The notes beneath the pieces are model-generated. The model saw only the letters and a list, made by a program, of their open reading frames with translations, ran no database searches and was not told where the DNA came from. A program made the translations under genes and the position numbers. A stretch of 38,999 bases of DNA, taken from NCBI RefSeq assembly GCF_014637345.1, contig NZ_BMEX01000020.1:1-38999 (forward strand), read 5' to 3'. This document shows positions 20,220 through 28,475 of the stretch, piece by piece; the first letter of the stretch is position 1; every line of letters starts with the position of its first letter. Source of the stretch: Kroppenstedtia guangzhouensis (GTDB lineage: Bacteria; Bacillota; Bacilli; Thermoactinomycetales; DSM-45169).

Positions 20220-20486
20220 TCAGACCGCAATCCCCAGACGCTTCAATTCTCCTTTTACACCGGTCATGAACCGTTCGCAACAAGATGTTGCAACAGCTCC
20301 CCCGCCGATTCCGTGGATGACGATTGTGAAACAATACATTTCTTCGGGGTCGGGGTTCTCTAGCAACTGTTCAATGTAACTGACGATTGTCCCCCCTACA
20401 TCGTCGTCAGTGTGCCCATTCCATGCAGTGCTACTGTTGGTTGTAACAACTGTAGCTGTTACTGCCGTTACTTTTGTCATCTCCAC
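20220..20486 (-). CDS. Unknown protein, 88 aa
   Basis: Not recognised. Alpha/beta type (TKVTAVTATVVTTNSSTAW, then YCFTIVIHGIGGGAVATSCC). The GTG at 20486 with AAGGGG eight bases upstream fits best; ATG 20504 and ATG 20480 are alternatives. Overlaps or touches the upstream gene's end. Followed by a terminator. Confidence 0.65.
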   Translation of the reverse strand: MEMTKVTAVTATVVTTNSSTAWNGHTDDDVGGTIVSYIEQLLENPDPEEMYCFTIVIHGIGGGAVATSCCERFMTGVKGELKRLGIAV

Positions 20487-20488
20487 TT

Positions 20489-20800
20489 TCAAAACCCCTT
20501 CCATGTCCAGACGAGCTTCTTCAGTACGTCTGGAGAGGTAATTTTCAAAAGATATTTCTCAAGGTCAACGACATCACCGACGGTGCGCCCGTTGACCTTG
20601 AATCTCTCCACCCCGTCCCCCTTATACCCAACAATCCGAATATGATTGTTGGAGATACGGATAAACTCCCCTTCCGGGAGTTCGTCCCAATGGGGGTAAA
20701 CATCTTCTAGGATTTCGCAGATTCGGGAGATGATCCTTCGAATCACAACCCGAACCTCACGCCTTGGTTCATGAACGGCGAGAATAGCTGTAGCTTCCAT
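20489..20800 (-). CDS. Unknown protein, 103 aa
   Basis: Not recognised. Helix then strands (VRVVIRRIISRICEILEDVY, NNHIRIVGYKGDGVERFKVN). ATG at 20800 with GGGGGATG upstream. Middle of a three-gene unit of small proteins before bet. Confidence 0.7.
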   Translation of the reverse strand: MEATAILAVHEPRREVRVVIRRIISRICEILEDVYPHWDELPEGEFIRISNNHIRIVGYKGDGVERFKVNGRTVGDVVDLEKYLLKITSPDVLKKLVWTWKGF

Positions 20801-20814
20801 TCAAAACATCCCCC

Positions 20815-20955
20815 TCATTTCTGTTCTGCATACACTATGATTTCTTCTTCGCAAATAATCTGCACCCGGAACCCCTTGGCACGTAAGGTCGATGCTACAT
20901 CGAGCGCCTTCCCCATATCGGAAATATGCTCAATGCGATAGGCTACTTTCTCCAT
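20815..20955 (-). CDS. Unknown microprotein, 46 aa
   Basis: MEKVAYRIEHISDMGKALDV, then LRAKGFRVQIICEEEIIVYA. It has a strand-helix-strand layout like a half ferredoxin fold. ATG at 20955 with GAGGGAG eight bases upstream; the next gene follows after 14 bases. Clear ribosome site and spacing argue that it is real. Confidence 0.7.
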   Translation of the reverse strand: MEKVAYRIEHISDMGKALDVASTLRAKGFRVQIICEEEIIVYAEQK

Positions 20956-21000
20956 CTCATTCACTCCCTCAATATAAGTTCCTTTGATGATGGCTTTTAT

Positions 21001-21040
21001 AAAAAAGACATCTCACCCAAATTGGGCAAGATGTCTTTTA
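21001..21040 (-). terminator. Terminator overlapping the end of the 305-aa gene
   Basis: An AAAAGACATCT..ACCC/GGGC.AGATGTCTTTT stem, then TTTTTTAT on the minus strand. The stop codon (21013-21015) of the upstream gene is inside the hairpin, so translation to the end would unfold it. Confidence 0.8.
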
Positions 21041-21930
21041 AAACAAGCTTTCAAGAGAACATTCAGCATCTCTTGATTCATCTCCGGGATGTAGAAACTA
21101 TCAACATCCCCCTCATTCCCCTCGTATTCGAAGTGAACGAAATCATCTTCTTCAAACGAAATCTTGACTTCACCCTTAGCCTGAGGGTTCACCCAACAAC
21201 TGAGCTCCCTCTGGGGAATTGTAAATTCCCCATTCATGTTACGGTCAAGAAGACGGAGATTTTCTTTTACAAGTCCCTCCGCCAACAGCTCGGTTGCCTC
21301 ACCCTTATCAATCTCCTTATAGATACCTTTTTCGGTATCCATAAGGATTCTCTTTTTATCCTTAATAACGATAATCTGACTCCGACAGGGAATCGGAATG
21401 TACGCTAATTCTTCCGCGTCGTTTTCCGTGTCGTAGAGCATACTTGAAGCACTATCACGTGCTCCAAGTTCCATTGCTTTTTTTCGCGTACTGGGGGCCA
21501 AGGTGAAACCGGCAAGCCCCTCCACAGCTTCTTCGTCTTCCCAGAACACGTTGTTCATAAGGTCATCGACCAAGTTTTCAAATTTGACTTCTTCACCGTC
21601 GATGAGGAATGTTTCCTCATCTTTAACACCGATGAAGAGTTGCTCGTTCATGATGGTGTAACCAAAGGGTACATCCAGCAAAAATTGCTGAATATCGTTG
21701 ACCAACACCCGTTTTAAACAGGCTGTGTCGTTCGGATGAAAGTGCCCCGTGACCAAACACCACGGGCTTTCATGATACCATGGACGATGGCTAACCAACG
21801 CGGCATAGCCATCCTCCTCCCGAACGAAAATATAAGAGTCCGGCTCTTCAAACTTGATCGCATGGGGACGTTCGTAAACAACCCCGACATCTCCATCGAT
21901 AGTTACTTTCGCAAACTCTTTTAATTTCAT
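21013..21930 (-). CDS. Unknown protein, 305 aa
   Basis: Not recognised. Acidic, soluble, beta-rich (VTIDGDVGVVYERPHAIKFE, SYIFVREEDGYAALVSHRP). Contains ACLKRVLVNDIQQFLLDVPF and a central Asp/Glu-rich part. Start ATG at 21930 (MKLKEFAK) after GGGAGG; upstream codons of the frame lie in a terminator. It stands behind leader RNA 3 and two terminators, so it is probably tightly controlled. Confidence 0.7.
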   Translation of the reverse strand: MKLKEFAKVTIDGDVGVVYERPHAIKFEEPDSYIFVREEDGYAALVSHRPWYHESPWCLVTGHFHPNDTACLKRVLVNDIQQFLLDVPFGYTIMNEQLFIGVKDEETFLIDGEEVKFENLVDDLMNNVFWEDEEAVEGLAGFTLAPSTRKKAMELGARDSASSMLYDTENDAEELAYIPIPCRSQIIVIKDKKRILMDTEKGIYKEIDKGEATELLAEGLVKENLRLLDRNMNGEFTIPQRELSCWVNPQAKGEVKISFEEDDFVHFEYEGNEGDVDSFYIPEMNQEMLNVLLKACFKRHLAQFG

Positions 21931-21982
21931 TTTTAAATTAACCTCCCAAAGACGCTTCATCCTATGCGCCTTGTTTGATTTG

Positions 21983-22027
21983 AAAACAAAAAAAGCCGAC
22001 AGCTCCCCTGAGGGCTCCATCGGCTTT
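21983..22027 (-). terminator. Second terminator in the leader of the 305-aa gene
   Basis: An AAAAGCCGA..AGC/GCT..TCGGCTTTT stem with a TTTTTTTGTTTT tail on the minus strand, about 53 bases before the start at 21930. Confidence 0.8.
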
Positions 22028-22040
22028 TAATGTTCAATAT

Positions 22041-22231
22041 AAAAGACACACGGAATGTGCGTCTTTTTTTACAATATACAATACCAAATCCATTTTGACG
22101 GACCACCCGTCTATTCCTCGTCCTTCAGACCATCAAAAGATGTGAAGGTTCAGGAACACTACACAGTGCTGAATTTCCTTCAATTGAAGGTATGACAGCA
22201 TCCCCAAAAAGGGAAACAAAAAAATCGTATA
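22041..22231 (-). ncRNA. Structured leader RNA, family 1, copy 3
   Basis: About 190 nt from a TATACT promoter to a terminator (22041-22068). It keeps ACCUUCACAUC-UUUU-GAUGGUCUGAAGGA and GACGG/CCGUC as in the other copies. The 5' hairpins are replaced by CCUUC-AAUU-GAAGG and CACU-GUGU-AGUG. It is followed by a second terminator and then the gene starting at 21930. No open reading frame is visible in 21931-22309. Confidence 0.6.
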
Positions 22232-22236
22232 TAGAT

Positions 22237-22265
22237 AGTATACCAAAAAAACATCTATGAAACAA
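22237..22265 (-). promoter_or_regulatory. Promoter of leader RNA 3
   Basis: TTGTTT (22265-22260), 17 bases, TATACT (22242-22237) on the minus strand, at the same position relative to the leader as promoters 1 and 2. Confidence 0.65.
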
Positions 22266-22309
22266 GGAATTTTCACTTTTTCCACCTACAAAAGGGACAC
22301 GAGTATTTC

Positions 22310-22684
22310 TCATGCCACAACTTTAATACATTTAAATTTGCTTTTAATCACCTCCCATACGTTTTCCGAAATTCCCATTTGTGTTTGAATCTCTTGCTCC
22401 GAATACCGTTTCTGCCATTCCTTCAGCAGTTTTCTTTGCCAGTTTTCATCTTTCTGCTTCAAAAACTCTTTCAAGGGAAGGATCCTCTCGAAAATATTCC
22501 AACTTACCACCTCTCCTGCCTTCCGATACCGATACTTCTCTGATCTCCCCATCACATCAGACGGAAAAGTGAGGGTTCCGACAATGCCCCTTTTTCCGGT
22601 TCGGTAGCGAACACCCGAAGCCGTTTTCTTCTTCTCCACCAGATCATCCGTAAACATCTCTTGGTATGGATTCAATGAGTACAT
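22310..22684 (-). CDS. Unknown protein with possible helix-turn-helix, 124 aa
   Basis: The C-terminal part (KEWQKRYSEQEIQTQMGISE, then NVWEVIKSKFK) looks like a helix-turn-helix. The N-terminal half is basic (VEKKKTASGVRYRTGKRGIV). ATG at 22684 after GGGGAG. Last gene of the transfer-related group that begins at 27712; possibly a plasmid regulator. Confidence 0.6.
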   Translation of the reverse strand: MYSLNPYQEMFTDDLVEKKKTASGVRYRTGKRGIVGTLTFPSDVMGRSEKYRYRKAGEVVSWNIFERILPLKEFLKQKDENWQRKLLKEWQKRYSEQEIQTQMGISENVWEVIKSKFKCIKVVA

Positions 22685-22712
22685 CGATCATCTCCCCTTC
22701 CTTTTGTGTTTG

Positions 22713-23423
22713 TTAACTGTTGACCACGGCTTGCTTCTGATGATTCTCCTTCACCCAATGGCCGTCTGCCCAGCGATAAAGGAGGTTTTGCAAGTTCCCC
22801 CGGAGATCCTGATCTGTTGTGACTCGGATTTTTAGATCCGGTGCAAAAGCATTCAGGGGCTGAAGGTGACTGAGGGATTCGGTGACGATGAGCATCCGTT
22901 CGTTAAAGGTGCGCCATTTCAGATAGGTCAGTATGTCTTGCATATCCCCCCGCACCACGTACACATAAAACAGATTTCCTTTAAAAGAAACCGCCCCGAC
23001 AAAGGGAGACGGAGCGGGAACAATCTGGGCTTTCGGGAACTTGTCATAGAGTTGGAAAAACAGAAGACGTTTCAAAACGTCTTCTGTTTGGTAGGTCACC
23101 CAATAGTTCTCCTCATATTCTGGTACGTTTGCGATCTTGGCCCCTCCAGGCCCAAGAGTATAAATCGGGATGGACTGCCGGTTCTTCTTGATCTCATGTC
23201 GGATGATCTTTTGTTGCCGGATCATTCGCTTGAGCTTGTTCTTATCCCGCTTCAAAAACAGGCGAGAAAGCTGAGAGCCGCCGATAGCACCGACGGCTCC
23301 CAACGCTTGCAACGCCTTTTGTTCAATCGGGGATTCTCCGTTCACATTCAGATTCCCCCGGTGGTATACCCGCTTCCAGTACAATGCCCAATCATGGGAT
23401 AACGAAAAAGGGCTGATGGTCAT
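22713..23423 (-). CDS. Winged-helix protein resembling replication-relaxation family, 236 aa
   Basis: The N-terminal domain (QKALQALGAVGAIGGSQLSR, then LKRMIRQQKIIRHEIKK and YTLGPGGAKIA) looks like the winged helix of the Replic_Relax family, a shorter relative of the protein at 26666-27712. The C-terminal part is a mixed fold (LLFFQLYDKFPKAQIVPAPS). ATG at 23423. Role probably in plasmid replication or transfer control. Confidence 0.55.
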   Translation of the reverse strand: MTISPFSLSHDWALYWKRVYHRGNLNVNGESPIEQKALQALGAVGAIGGSQLSRLFLKRDKNKLKRMIRQQKIIRHEIKKNRQSIPIYTLGPGGAKIANVPEYEENYWVTYQTEDVLKRLLFFQLYDKFPKAQIVPAPSPFVGAVSFKGNLFYVYVVRGDMQDILTYLKWRTFNERMLIVTESLSHLQPLNAFAPDLKIRVTTDQDLRGNLQNLLYRWADGHWVKENHQKQAVVNS

Positions 23424-23438
23424 CTCCTCAGCCCTCCT

Positions 23439-24275
23439 TTACAAGACCCGTGTAATGCGGGAGCGGATCTGCTCCTTCTGCACATCCACGTTCATCACCC
23501 GCACCAACACACGGTCTCCTTTTTTCACGTTCTGGAACTTTAAATGCGGTGCCAAGCTGTCCACACCCGGCTCTAGATTGACAAACACGCCATACTCCCG
23601 AACGCCGGAAACCTTGCCAACGTACTCATTGCCCTTGGCGAAACGTCCGGCGCAATCGGGCCACGGGTTAACTTGGGCGGCTTTCGCACTCACTTTGACT
23701 TTCTTGTTTTCTTCGTCAATCTCCAGTACCTTCACCCGGAGGTGGTCTCCAACTTTCACCTCTTCGGTCAGGTCGTCGATCCATCCGTAGGAAATCTCAT
23801 CAATTGGAATCTTCACCTCGATCCCGCCAATGTCGGCCCGGACGAGAGAAGCACTGACATGGCGAGCAACGGCGATAATCACATTCCCTTCCTCGATCTT
23901 CCGCAATGTGATCTCCGCCATTTGATCCAAAGCGGCTATTCGGGAGGCGGTAAATACCCCGGCTTCCCGGTCATAGTTCAGCACTTTGAACGCCACCGAC
24001 TGCCCGGTCATTGCCCGCAGTTGCCGCAAATTCTCCACCCCGGTAAACTCCATCGGGATGTATCCCCGAATGGTGCCCAAGGTCACCACGGCACAATGTT
24101 TGTCCAGATCCTTGTCAATCCCGTTCAGTTTTTCAATCCCGGTGATCGATGCTTGCAAAATGGTCTGGTTCTGATGCGCCCCGTAGATCTCTTTCCAGTC
24201 TTGATCCACTTCACTTTCTTGCACCTTGGACGGATCGAAACCTTCAATCAATACTTGCATAACATCGTTTGCCAT
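23439..24275 (-). CDS. S1-domain RNA-binding protein, 278 aa
   Basis: Three S1-like OB domains in series: about residues 35-115 (TLGTIRGYIPMEFTGVENLR), 120-200 (VKVGDHLRVKVLEIDEENKK) and 210-278 (VGKVSGVREYGVFVNLEPGV). The last one is typical of ribosomal protein S1 and Pnp. ATG at 24275 after AAAGGAG. A plasmid-encoded S1 protein next to the coupling protein could act on mRNA or antitermination. In light of the structured leaders nearby, it is a candidate partner, but only by inference. Confidence 0.8.
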   Translation of the reverse strand: MANDVMQVLIEGFDPSKVQESEVDQDWKEIYGAHQNQTILQASITGIEKLNGIDKDLDKHCAVVTLGTIRGYIPMEFTGVENLRQLRAMTGQSVAFKVLNYDREAGVFTASRIAALDQMAEITLRKIEEGNVIIAVARHVSASLVRADIGGIEVKIPIDEISYGWIDDLTEEVKVGDHLRVKVLEIDEENKKVKVSAKAAQVNPWPDCAGRFAKGNEYVGKVSGVREYGVFVNLEPGVDSLAPHLKFQNVKKGDRVLVRVMNVDVQKEQIRSRITRVL

Positions 24276-24333
24276 TGAAACATCGCTCCTTTGATTTAAG
24301 TAGTTTTAAAATTGCTTTTGAATGAACTCCTTC

Positions 24334-25959
24334 TCAGTCCCAAAAGCCGTCTGAGCTTGCTAACGTTTTTTCTTCTCTTACCTGTTCATCGGTCGTTTGT
24401 TCGACTTCCCTTTCCTCTGCCGTCTGCTCCCGGGCCTCACCTCCTTTCAGGGGATCGGATTTGAGACAAAGGGAATCATCCGAACCCTTCGGCTCTTCTT
24501 GTGTCACGTTTCTTTCTTCTGCGACATCTTTTGTCCCTGACTCTTCTGATGCCCCCTTTTGGATCTTGTCCTGCCAGATCCCACGGAAGGATTCTGTCAA
24601 CCGTTGGACGAAGGAAGTTGGTTGTTGTTCTTCCCACTCCCGCCGCTCCTTCCAATCCCTCGGGACAAAGGTCCCCTTTCCCAATACTGGCTCTTGCATT
24701 CGACCATTGTTCATCAGTTTGGCAATGTAATAAAACTGTGGCAGGCCATCCATGATCTCACTGTAAGAAAAGCGATATTCCTCATCCTCGGTATCTCGAT
24801 ACGTATTCGGGAAAATGTTTGGCGTCAGGATTTTGTTTTGGTAAGTGGATTGCCGCACCATCACTTTGTCCTTGCCAAATTCCTCCGAAAACTCCTTGGC
24901 ATCTTTTTCGGATAATCCACCAAAAGCAATTTTGTTTCGGCAACTGGTCATGATTGCTTGTTTCATCGCTTTAGGGCCAATCTTCCCGGCTTCGACTTCC
25001 AGTTGTCCAAGAGATTGCGTGGCAAATACCCCAGCCACTTTGTATTCAGCGGCCAAGGAAAGAAACATCTCGACGTCCGGATTGATGTACCGACTGTATT
25101 CATCGACGATGAGAAAGTGAGGAATCCGGGTATCTTCTGTCCCCGGTCGGCGGAAGGTGCCGTTTTGCAAATGCATGATAACGAACTGGCCGAATGCGTC
25201 CCCGGCCTTCCGCAACTTCCCCAGTGCTGTGTTGACTGCGAGAACCCCGCCCTCGGCAAGGTGGCGGTCGATGTTTAGATCGCTTTTCCCGGTCATGACT
25301 TTCCGGAGGAGTTGGTTGCTCGTGATGTTTTCCAGTTGCGCCCGGAGTCCGATCACAAACTGCCGGTATTTATCTCCCATTGATCCCAAAAGTTCTGCCT
25401 CAAAAAAATGAACGAGATCGGTCATCCCGTCTCGTTGCTTGAGTTCCTTCACTTTTTTCTCCAATTCTTGCGGATCCCGCAGGGTGTTCATCACGTCGAT
25501 GATATCCATTTTGTCTTTATGCAGTTCCTTGAGTAGCTTGGTGACGTTCCGAGCAGATAGTTCCTGCACAGTTTTGAAGAAGGCTTCTTGCTTCCCGAAC
25601 AGCCCTTGTAGAACCACGACCGTTGCTTCGGCCACATCATCTGTTTCGCCCTCCATGGGGTTAAACCGGTGACTGGAAGGGGATTCGGGATCAATGTGTA
25701 GATAGGGTATGTCCATGGCTTCACTCATTTCTTTGACCATCCAGGCCATGTCCCCCTTGGGTTCGACGACAGACAGTCCGAGCTTCATTCCCCGCTTCTT
25801 TTGGAGCAGTAGCTGGTAGATCATCGGTTTCAAGATGGTGGCCGTCTTCCCGGATCGGGTCGCCCCAACAACAAGCATGTGGGTAAAACAGTCTTTCCCC
25901 CGCCAGGTGATACGGTTGTGGATGTCAGTCCGCATAATTTCCTTCAAGTTGCCAAGCAA
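24334..25959 (-). CDS. Type IV coupling protein (VirD4/TraG/TraD family), 541 aa
   Basis: Hexameric ATPase that links the relaxosome to the mating channel. Walker A is GATRSGKT (32-39), Walker B is HFLIVDEYSRYI (about 283-294), and FATQSLGQLE lies further on as in TraD/TraG. The N-terminus has no membrane segment; a separate four-helix membrane protein (25975-26475) precedes it and may supply the anchor. The C-terminal 100 residues are a Glu/Thr-rich, disordered tail. ATG/GTG start at 25959. Part of the operon with the replication-relaxation protein. Confidence 0.9.
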   Translation of the reverse strand: MLGNLKEIMRTDIHNRITWRGKDCFTHMLVVGATRSGKTATILKPMIYQLLLQKKRGMKLGLSVVEPKGDMAWMVKEMSEAMDIPYLHIDPESPSSHRFNPMEGETDDVAEATVVVLQGLFGKQEAFFKTVQELSARNVTKLLKELHKDKMDIIDVMNTLRDPQELEKKVKELKQRDGMTDLVHFFEAELLGSMGDKYRQFVIGLRAQLENITSNQLLRKVMTGKSDLNIDRHLAEGGVLAVNTALGKLRKAGDAFGQFVIMHLQNGTFRRPGTEDTRIPHFLIVDEYSRYINPDVEMFLSLAAEYKVAGVFATQSLGQLEVEAGKIGPKAMKQAIMTSCRNKIAFGGLSEKDAKEFSEEFGKDKVMVRQSTYQNKILTPNIFPNTYRDTEDEEYRFSYSEIMDGLPQFYYIAKLMNNGRMQEPVLGKGTFVPRDWKERREWEEQQPTSFVQRLTESFRGIWQDKIQKGASEESGTKDVAEERNVTQEEPKGSDDSLCLKSDPLKGGEAREQTAEEREVEQTTDEQVREEKTLASSDGFWD

Positions 25960-25974
25960 GGCCGCCCCCCCTTC

Positions 25975-26475
25975 CTAGTATTTGTAGTAGCCTTTCTTTT
26001 CGATTTCTTCCACGGTTCCAAGAAAGACCGTGGGTAACCCCTGCTTGTCAAGCTCCCTTTGTCTTTTCCACTCTTCAAAACGTCTTTTGAAGGTAGGTTC
26101 TTTTTCCTGCTCCTTCAGATTCCCCCGTCGCCCATAGTACGAAATCAGCCACTGATTGTAGACAAAAACCAAGTAGGCGACTCCCACCACGGTCAAGATC
26201 AGGCTAACCCGTACCATTAATAGCACGGGAAGAACGGCATCAAAAGGCCAGATCTCATGGATCCAGGACGAGAAGGCCAATCCAAAAAAGAGAAGAGTGG
26301 CCGAGAAGGCCACCGTGGTTTGTCTACTTTGTCCTTTCGTCACCTGTTCAAACAAAAACAAGATCGCCATGCCTCCGCCGAGGATCATTAAGACGATGTG
26401 AGGAAGCTGGAACCATCCCGCGAACATCACACTTCCAACCACTATTCCCAGCAATAAAAAAACGATCTGGATCAT
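25975..26475 (-). CDS. Four-helix membrane protein, 166 aa
   Basis: Four predicted membrane helices: IVFLLLGIVVGSVMFAGWF, IVLMILGGGMAILFLF, TVAFSATLLFFGLAFSSWI and VSLILTVVGVAYLVFV. A charged cytoplasmic tail follows. ATG at 26475 overlaps the upstream stop (ATGA). Since the adjacent coupling protein has no membrane anchor, this may provide it, as in split VirD4 systems. Confidence 0.75.
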   Translation of the reverse strand: MIQIVFLLLGIVVGSVMFAGWFQLPHIVLMILGGGMAILFLFEQVTKGQSRQTTVAFSATLLFFGLAFSSWIHEIWPFDAVLPVLLMVRVSLILTVVGVAYLVFVYNQWLISYYGRRGNLKEQEKEPTFKRRFEEWKRQRELDKQGLPTVFLGTVEEIEKKGYYKY

Positions 26476-26663
26476 GCTCCAAACCGCCTGTTGTTCTGGG
26501 TAATGGTGAGGACAAAAACCAACTCATCTTTCAAAATCCGTTTCATCAGGGTGTACATCTCCTTTTGGTCTTTTTTCGGTAAAGTAGCAATTTCTCTTTC
26601 AACAGCCCTCCTTCCCTGAATGTGCTTGGTAATGGACTTTAGTTCCGGGATCACGGCGGCCAT
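26472..26663 (-). CDS. Small helical protein, 63 aa
   Basis: MAAVIPELKSITKHIQGRRA, then helix TLPKKDQKEMYTLMKRIL. Start ATG at 26663 with AAAGGAG ten bases upstream; longer in-frame extension is not credible as it overlaps the replication-relaxation gene. Three bases after that gene's stop. Unknown role. Confidence 0.65.
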   Translation of the reverse strand: MAAVIPELKSITKHIQGRRAVEREIATLPKKDQKEMYTLMKRILKDELVFVLTITQNNRRFGA

Positions 26664-26665
26664 GA

Positions 26666-27712
26666 TTACATTTCTCCTTTCGTTCGTTTGGATGATTGGA
26701 TTTGCTTTCGTGATAGCTCCAAATAACAGATGTTTCGACTTTCTCCCAACAGTTCCGCATGTAGCTCTTTTAATTTCGGTTCGGTTAGCACGAGTATCCG
26801 GCGTGGCTTTTCCCCAAACCGCTGCATCCGGGCAAGGTCTCTCAGGTAATTTTGGATGGCTTCGACTTTCATAAGGTCGGTATCCAGCAGGTTGACGAAG
26901 TACACCTCCTCTTCTTGGTATCGGGCAATGCATTCAAAACGTCTTTTGGTGGACGGAGCAAGCCAGCGTATCGGGGATCTTTCATCTTGAAAGATGCGTT
27001 TAAACGAGCTTTTGTCGGACAGGCGCGACTGGAGGTATTCGATTCCAAAGGTATAATCCATGATACAGAGGGAACCGCTGGTTACCAGCTTCTTTTCTCT
27101 GGCCCGTTCCACAAAGTGGTGAATGGAGTCCCTTCCCTTGGCGAAGATCGTAAAGTGGGTCAACCCTGCTCCCCCTTCGGACGTGGCCCGGATTTCCTGT
27201 ACCACTTTCGCCATATTCTTTTCTAAAGTCCCTTTTTCCAGGACGAAGAAGCCATATTCGGTTCCGTCGGAACTGATGAGGGTGCCATGAATTTGATCGC
27301 CACGGTTCATGTTGTACCTTTTTTTGGTCTCCCGGCTATCTTGCATTTCCCATCCATAGGGTGACAATTCCACCATGATGTTGTTCGCCTCGTGAAGATA
27401 AACTAACAACTCATTGGATACCCGTAAAGCATCTGCCTTATATTCGGTGGAATACCCGTTTTTTCGTAGCTGGGTTATCCCTCGGTCTGTTAAACGGTGG
27501 TGCGCCTTCCCCTTACGTCCGTTTCGAGACACGGAGTAAGTAGTGATCCAACCACTGTTCCGCAACATATTCAGTTTTCGATTGACATAGTATTTGCTGT
27601 CAGGAAAGTGTTTCCGTTTTATCTGTTCAGTCGTCAACACTCGGTAGCGGTATAGGTCATGCAGGATGTCTAAATCCCGTTTCTGGATCTGTTTCACTCG
27701 TGCTTTTGCCAT
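26666..27712 (-). CDS. Replication-relaxation family protein, 348 aa
   Basis: Two N-terminal winged-helix segments (RDLDILHDLYRYRVLTTEQI, then YYVNRKLNMLRNSGWITTYS and HRLTDRGITQL) are characteristic of the Replic_Relax family found on Firmicutes plasmids and conjugative elements. The rest is an alpha/beta domain of about 200 residues (FVLEKGTLEKNMAKVVQEIR). ATG at 27712 has AAAGGAGG; the in-frame GTG at 27724 lies within the ribosome site. The protein is next to an iteron and palindrome region, and probably binds there to start replication or transfer. No other relaxase gene is visible in the window. Confidence 0.8.
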   Translation of the reverse strand: MAKARVKQIQKRDLDILHDLYRYRVLTTEQIKRKHFPDSKYYVNRKLNMLRNSGWITTYSVSRNGRKGKAHHRLTDRGITQLRKNGYSTEYKADALRVSNELLVYLHEANNIMVELSPYGWEMQDSRETKKRYNMNRGDQIHGTLISSDGTEYGFFVLEKGTLEKNMAKVVQEIRATSEGGAGLTHFTIFAKGRDSIHHFVERAREKKLVTSGSLCIMDYTFGIEYLQSRLSDKSSFKRIFQDERSPIRWLAPSTKRRFECIARYQEEEVYFVNLLDTDLMKVEAIQNYLRDLARMQRFGEKPRRILVLTEPKLKELHAELLGESRNICYLELSRKQIQSSKRTKGEM

Positions 27713-28032
27713 TCGGTTTATCACCTCCTTTCGTTTTTTTCTGATGTTGCGTTGGGGCTGTTTAGGAGATGCATCTCATCGTCACCTCTGAGATGCATCT
27801 CCTAAACCTTTTAATTTCTTCTAACTCACCCATCAATTAAAGACATTCTCAGATGTAAAGGATTTGTAAAGTATCTCTTGTGTAAAAATACCCCCTGTTT
27901 TTTGTGTAAAAATAGCTCTTTTTTACACCCCGCCATTTTTACACGCAAATATTCCTATAATAGGAAATTGGGATGCTGATTTTCATATCTTTTTTTACAC
28001 GGAAATACGAGCCTAAAAAGTCAATTGGTTAA
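27713..28032. other. Non-coding origin-like region: palindromes plus GTGTAAAAA iterons
   Basis: A perfect 19-bp inverted repeat lies at 27760-27778 and 27789-27807, with a 10-base spacer. Each arm holds the 12-bp palindrome GAGATGCATCTC. Five copies of GTGTAAAAA follow: forward at 27880-27888 and 27904-27912, inverted ending at 27928, 27944 and 28000. The part between is AT-rich. The arrangement fits an origin (oriV or oriT) or a strong operator for the adjacent protein. Confidence 0.6.
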
Positions 28033-28461
28033 TCATGATTCAGTACGACACATCTGCCCCAACTTCAAAAAACATGGAAAGTATTTTCGATCCATTACAA
28101 ACACCTCGATATGATCTCGATCGTCTCGGAATCCTTCTTCCATCCATGAAATGTATTGCCAACTGTCATCTTTGATCAGCAATGTACGGCGTAGGGCATC
28201 CAGTAAATACTTGCGATTACGGTTATCCAAGTCTCTTTTACGGGCGCTGGCAAAGTAATGAGCAACGTAAACTGCCGCCTTATCAAATTGATCATTTACT
28301 GCTGTCCAATCATAAGATTGAAGCGTTTCTTTTAAGTAATAATCCCTGACCTTGATCTGTTCTTTTCGGATTTCACTATAGGGAGGCAAAACTCCCTCAT
28401 AAGAAAAATGGAAAATCGGAAAATCCCCGTGAACTACTGAAGAAGGCAGACTTTTTCTCAC
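28033..28461 (-). CDS. RusA-like Holliday junction resolvase, 142 aa
   Basis: The segment KRDLDNRNRKYLLDALRRTL followed by LIKDDSWQYI carries the acidic residues seen in RusA active sites (Asp77, Asp79, and Asp98/Asp99). Length is near the RusA norm. GTG at 28461 with GGGGGATAACC. It would cut branched DNA. It lies between the channel genes and the origin-like region, which suggests processing of replication or transfer intermediates. Confidence 0.6.
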   Translation of the reverse strand: MRKSLPSSVVHGDFPIFHFSYEGVLPPYSEIRKEQIKVRDYYLKETLQSYDWTAVNDQFDKAAVYVAHYFASARKRDLDNRNRKYLLDALRRTLLIKDDSWQYISWMEEGFRDDRDHIEVFVMDRKYFPCFLKLGQMCRTES

Positions 28462-28475
28462 GGTTATCCCCCTAA

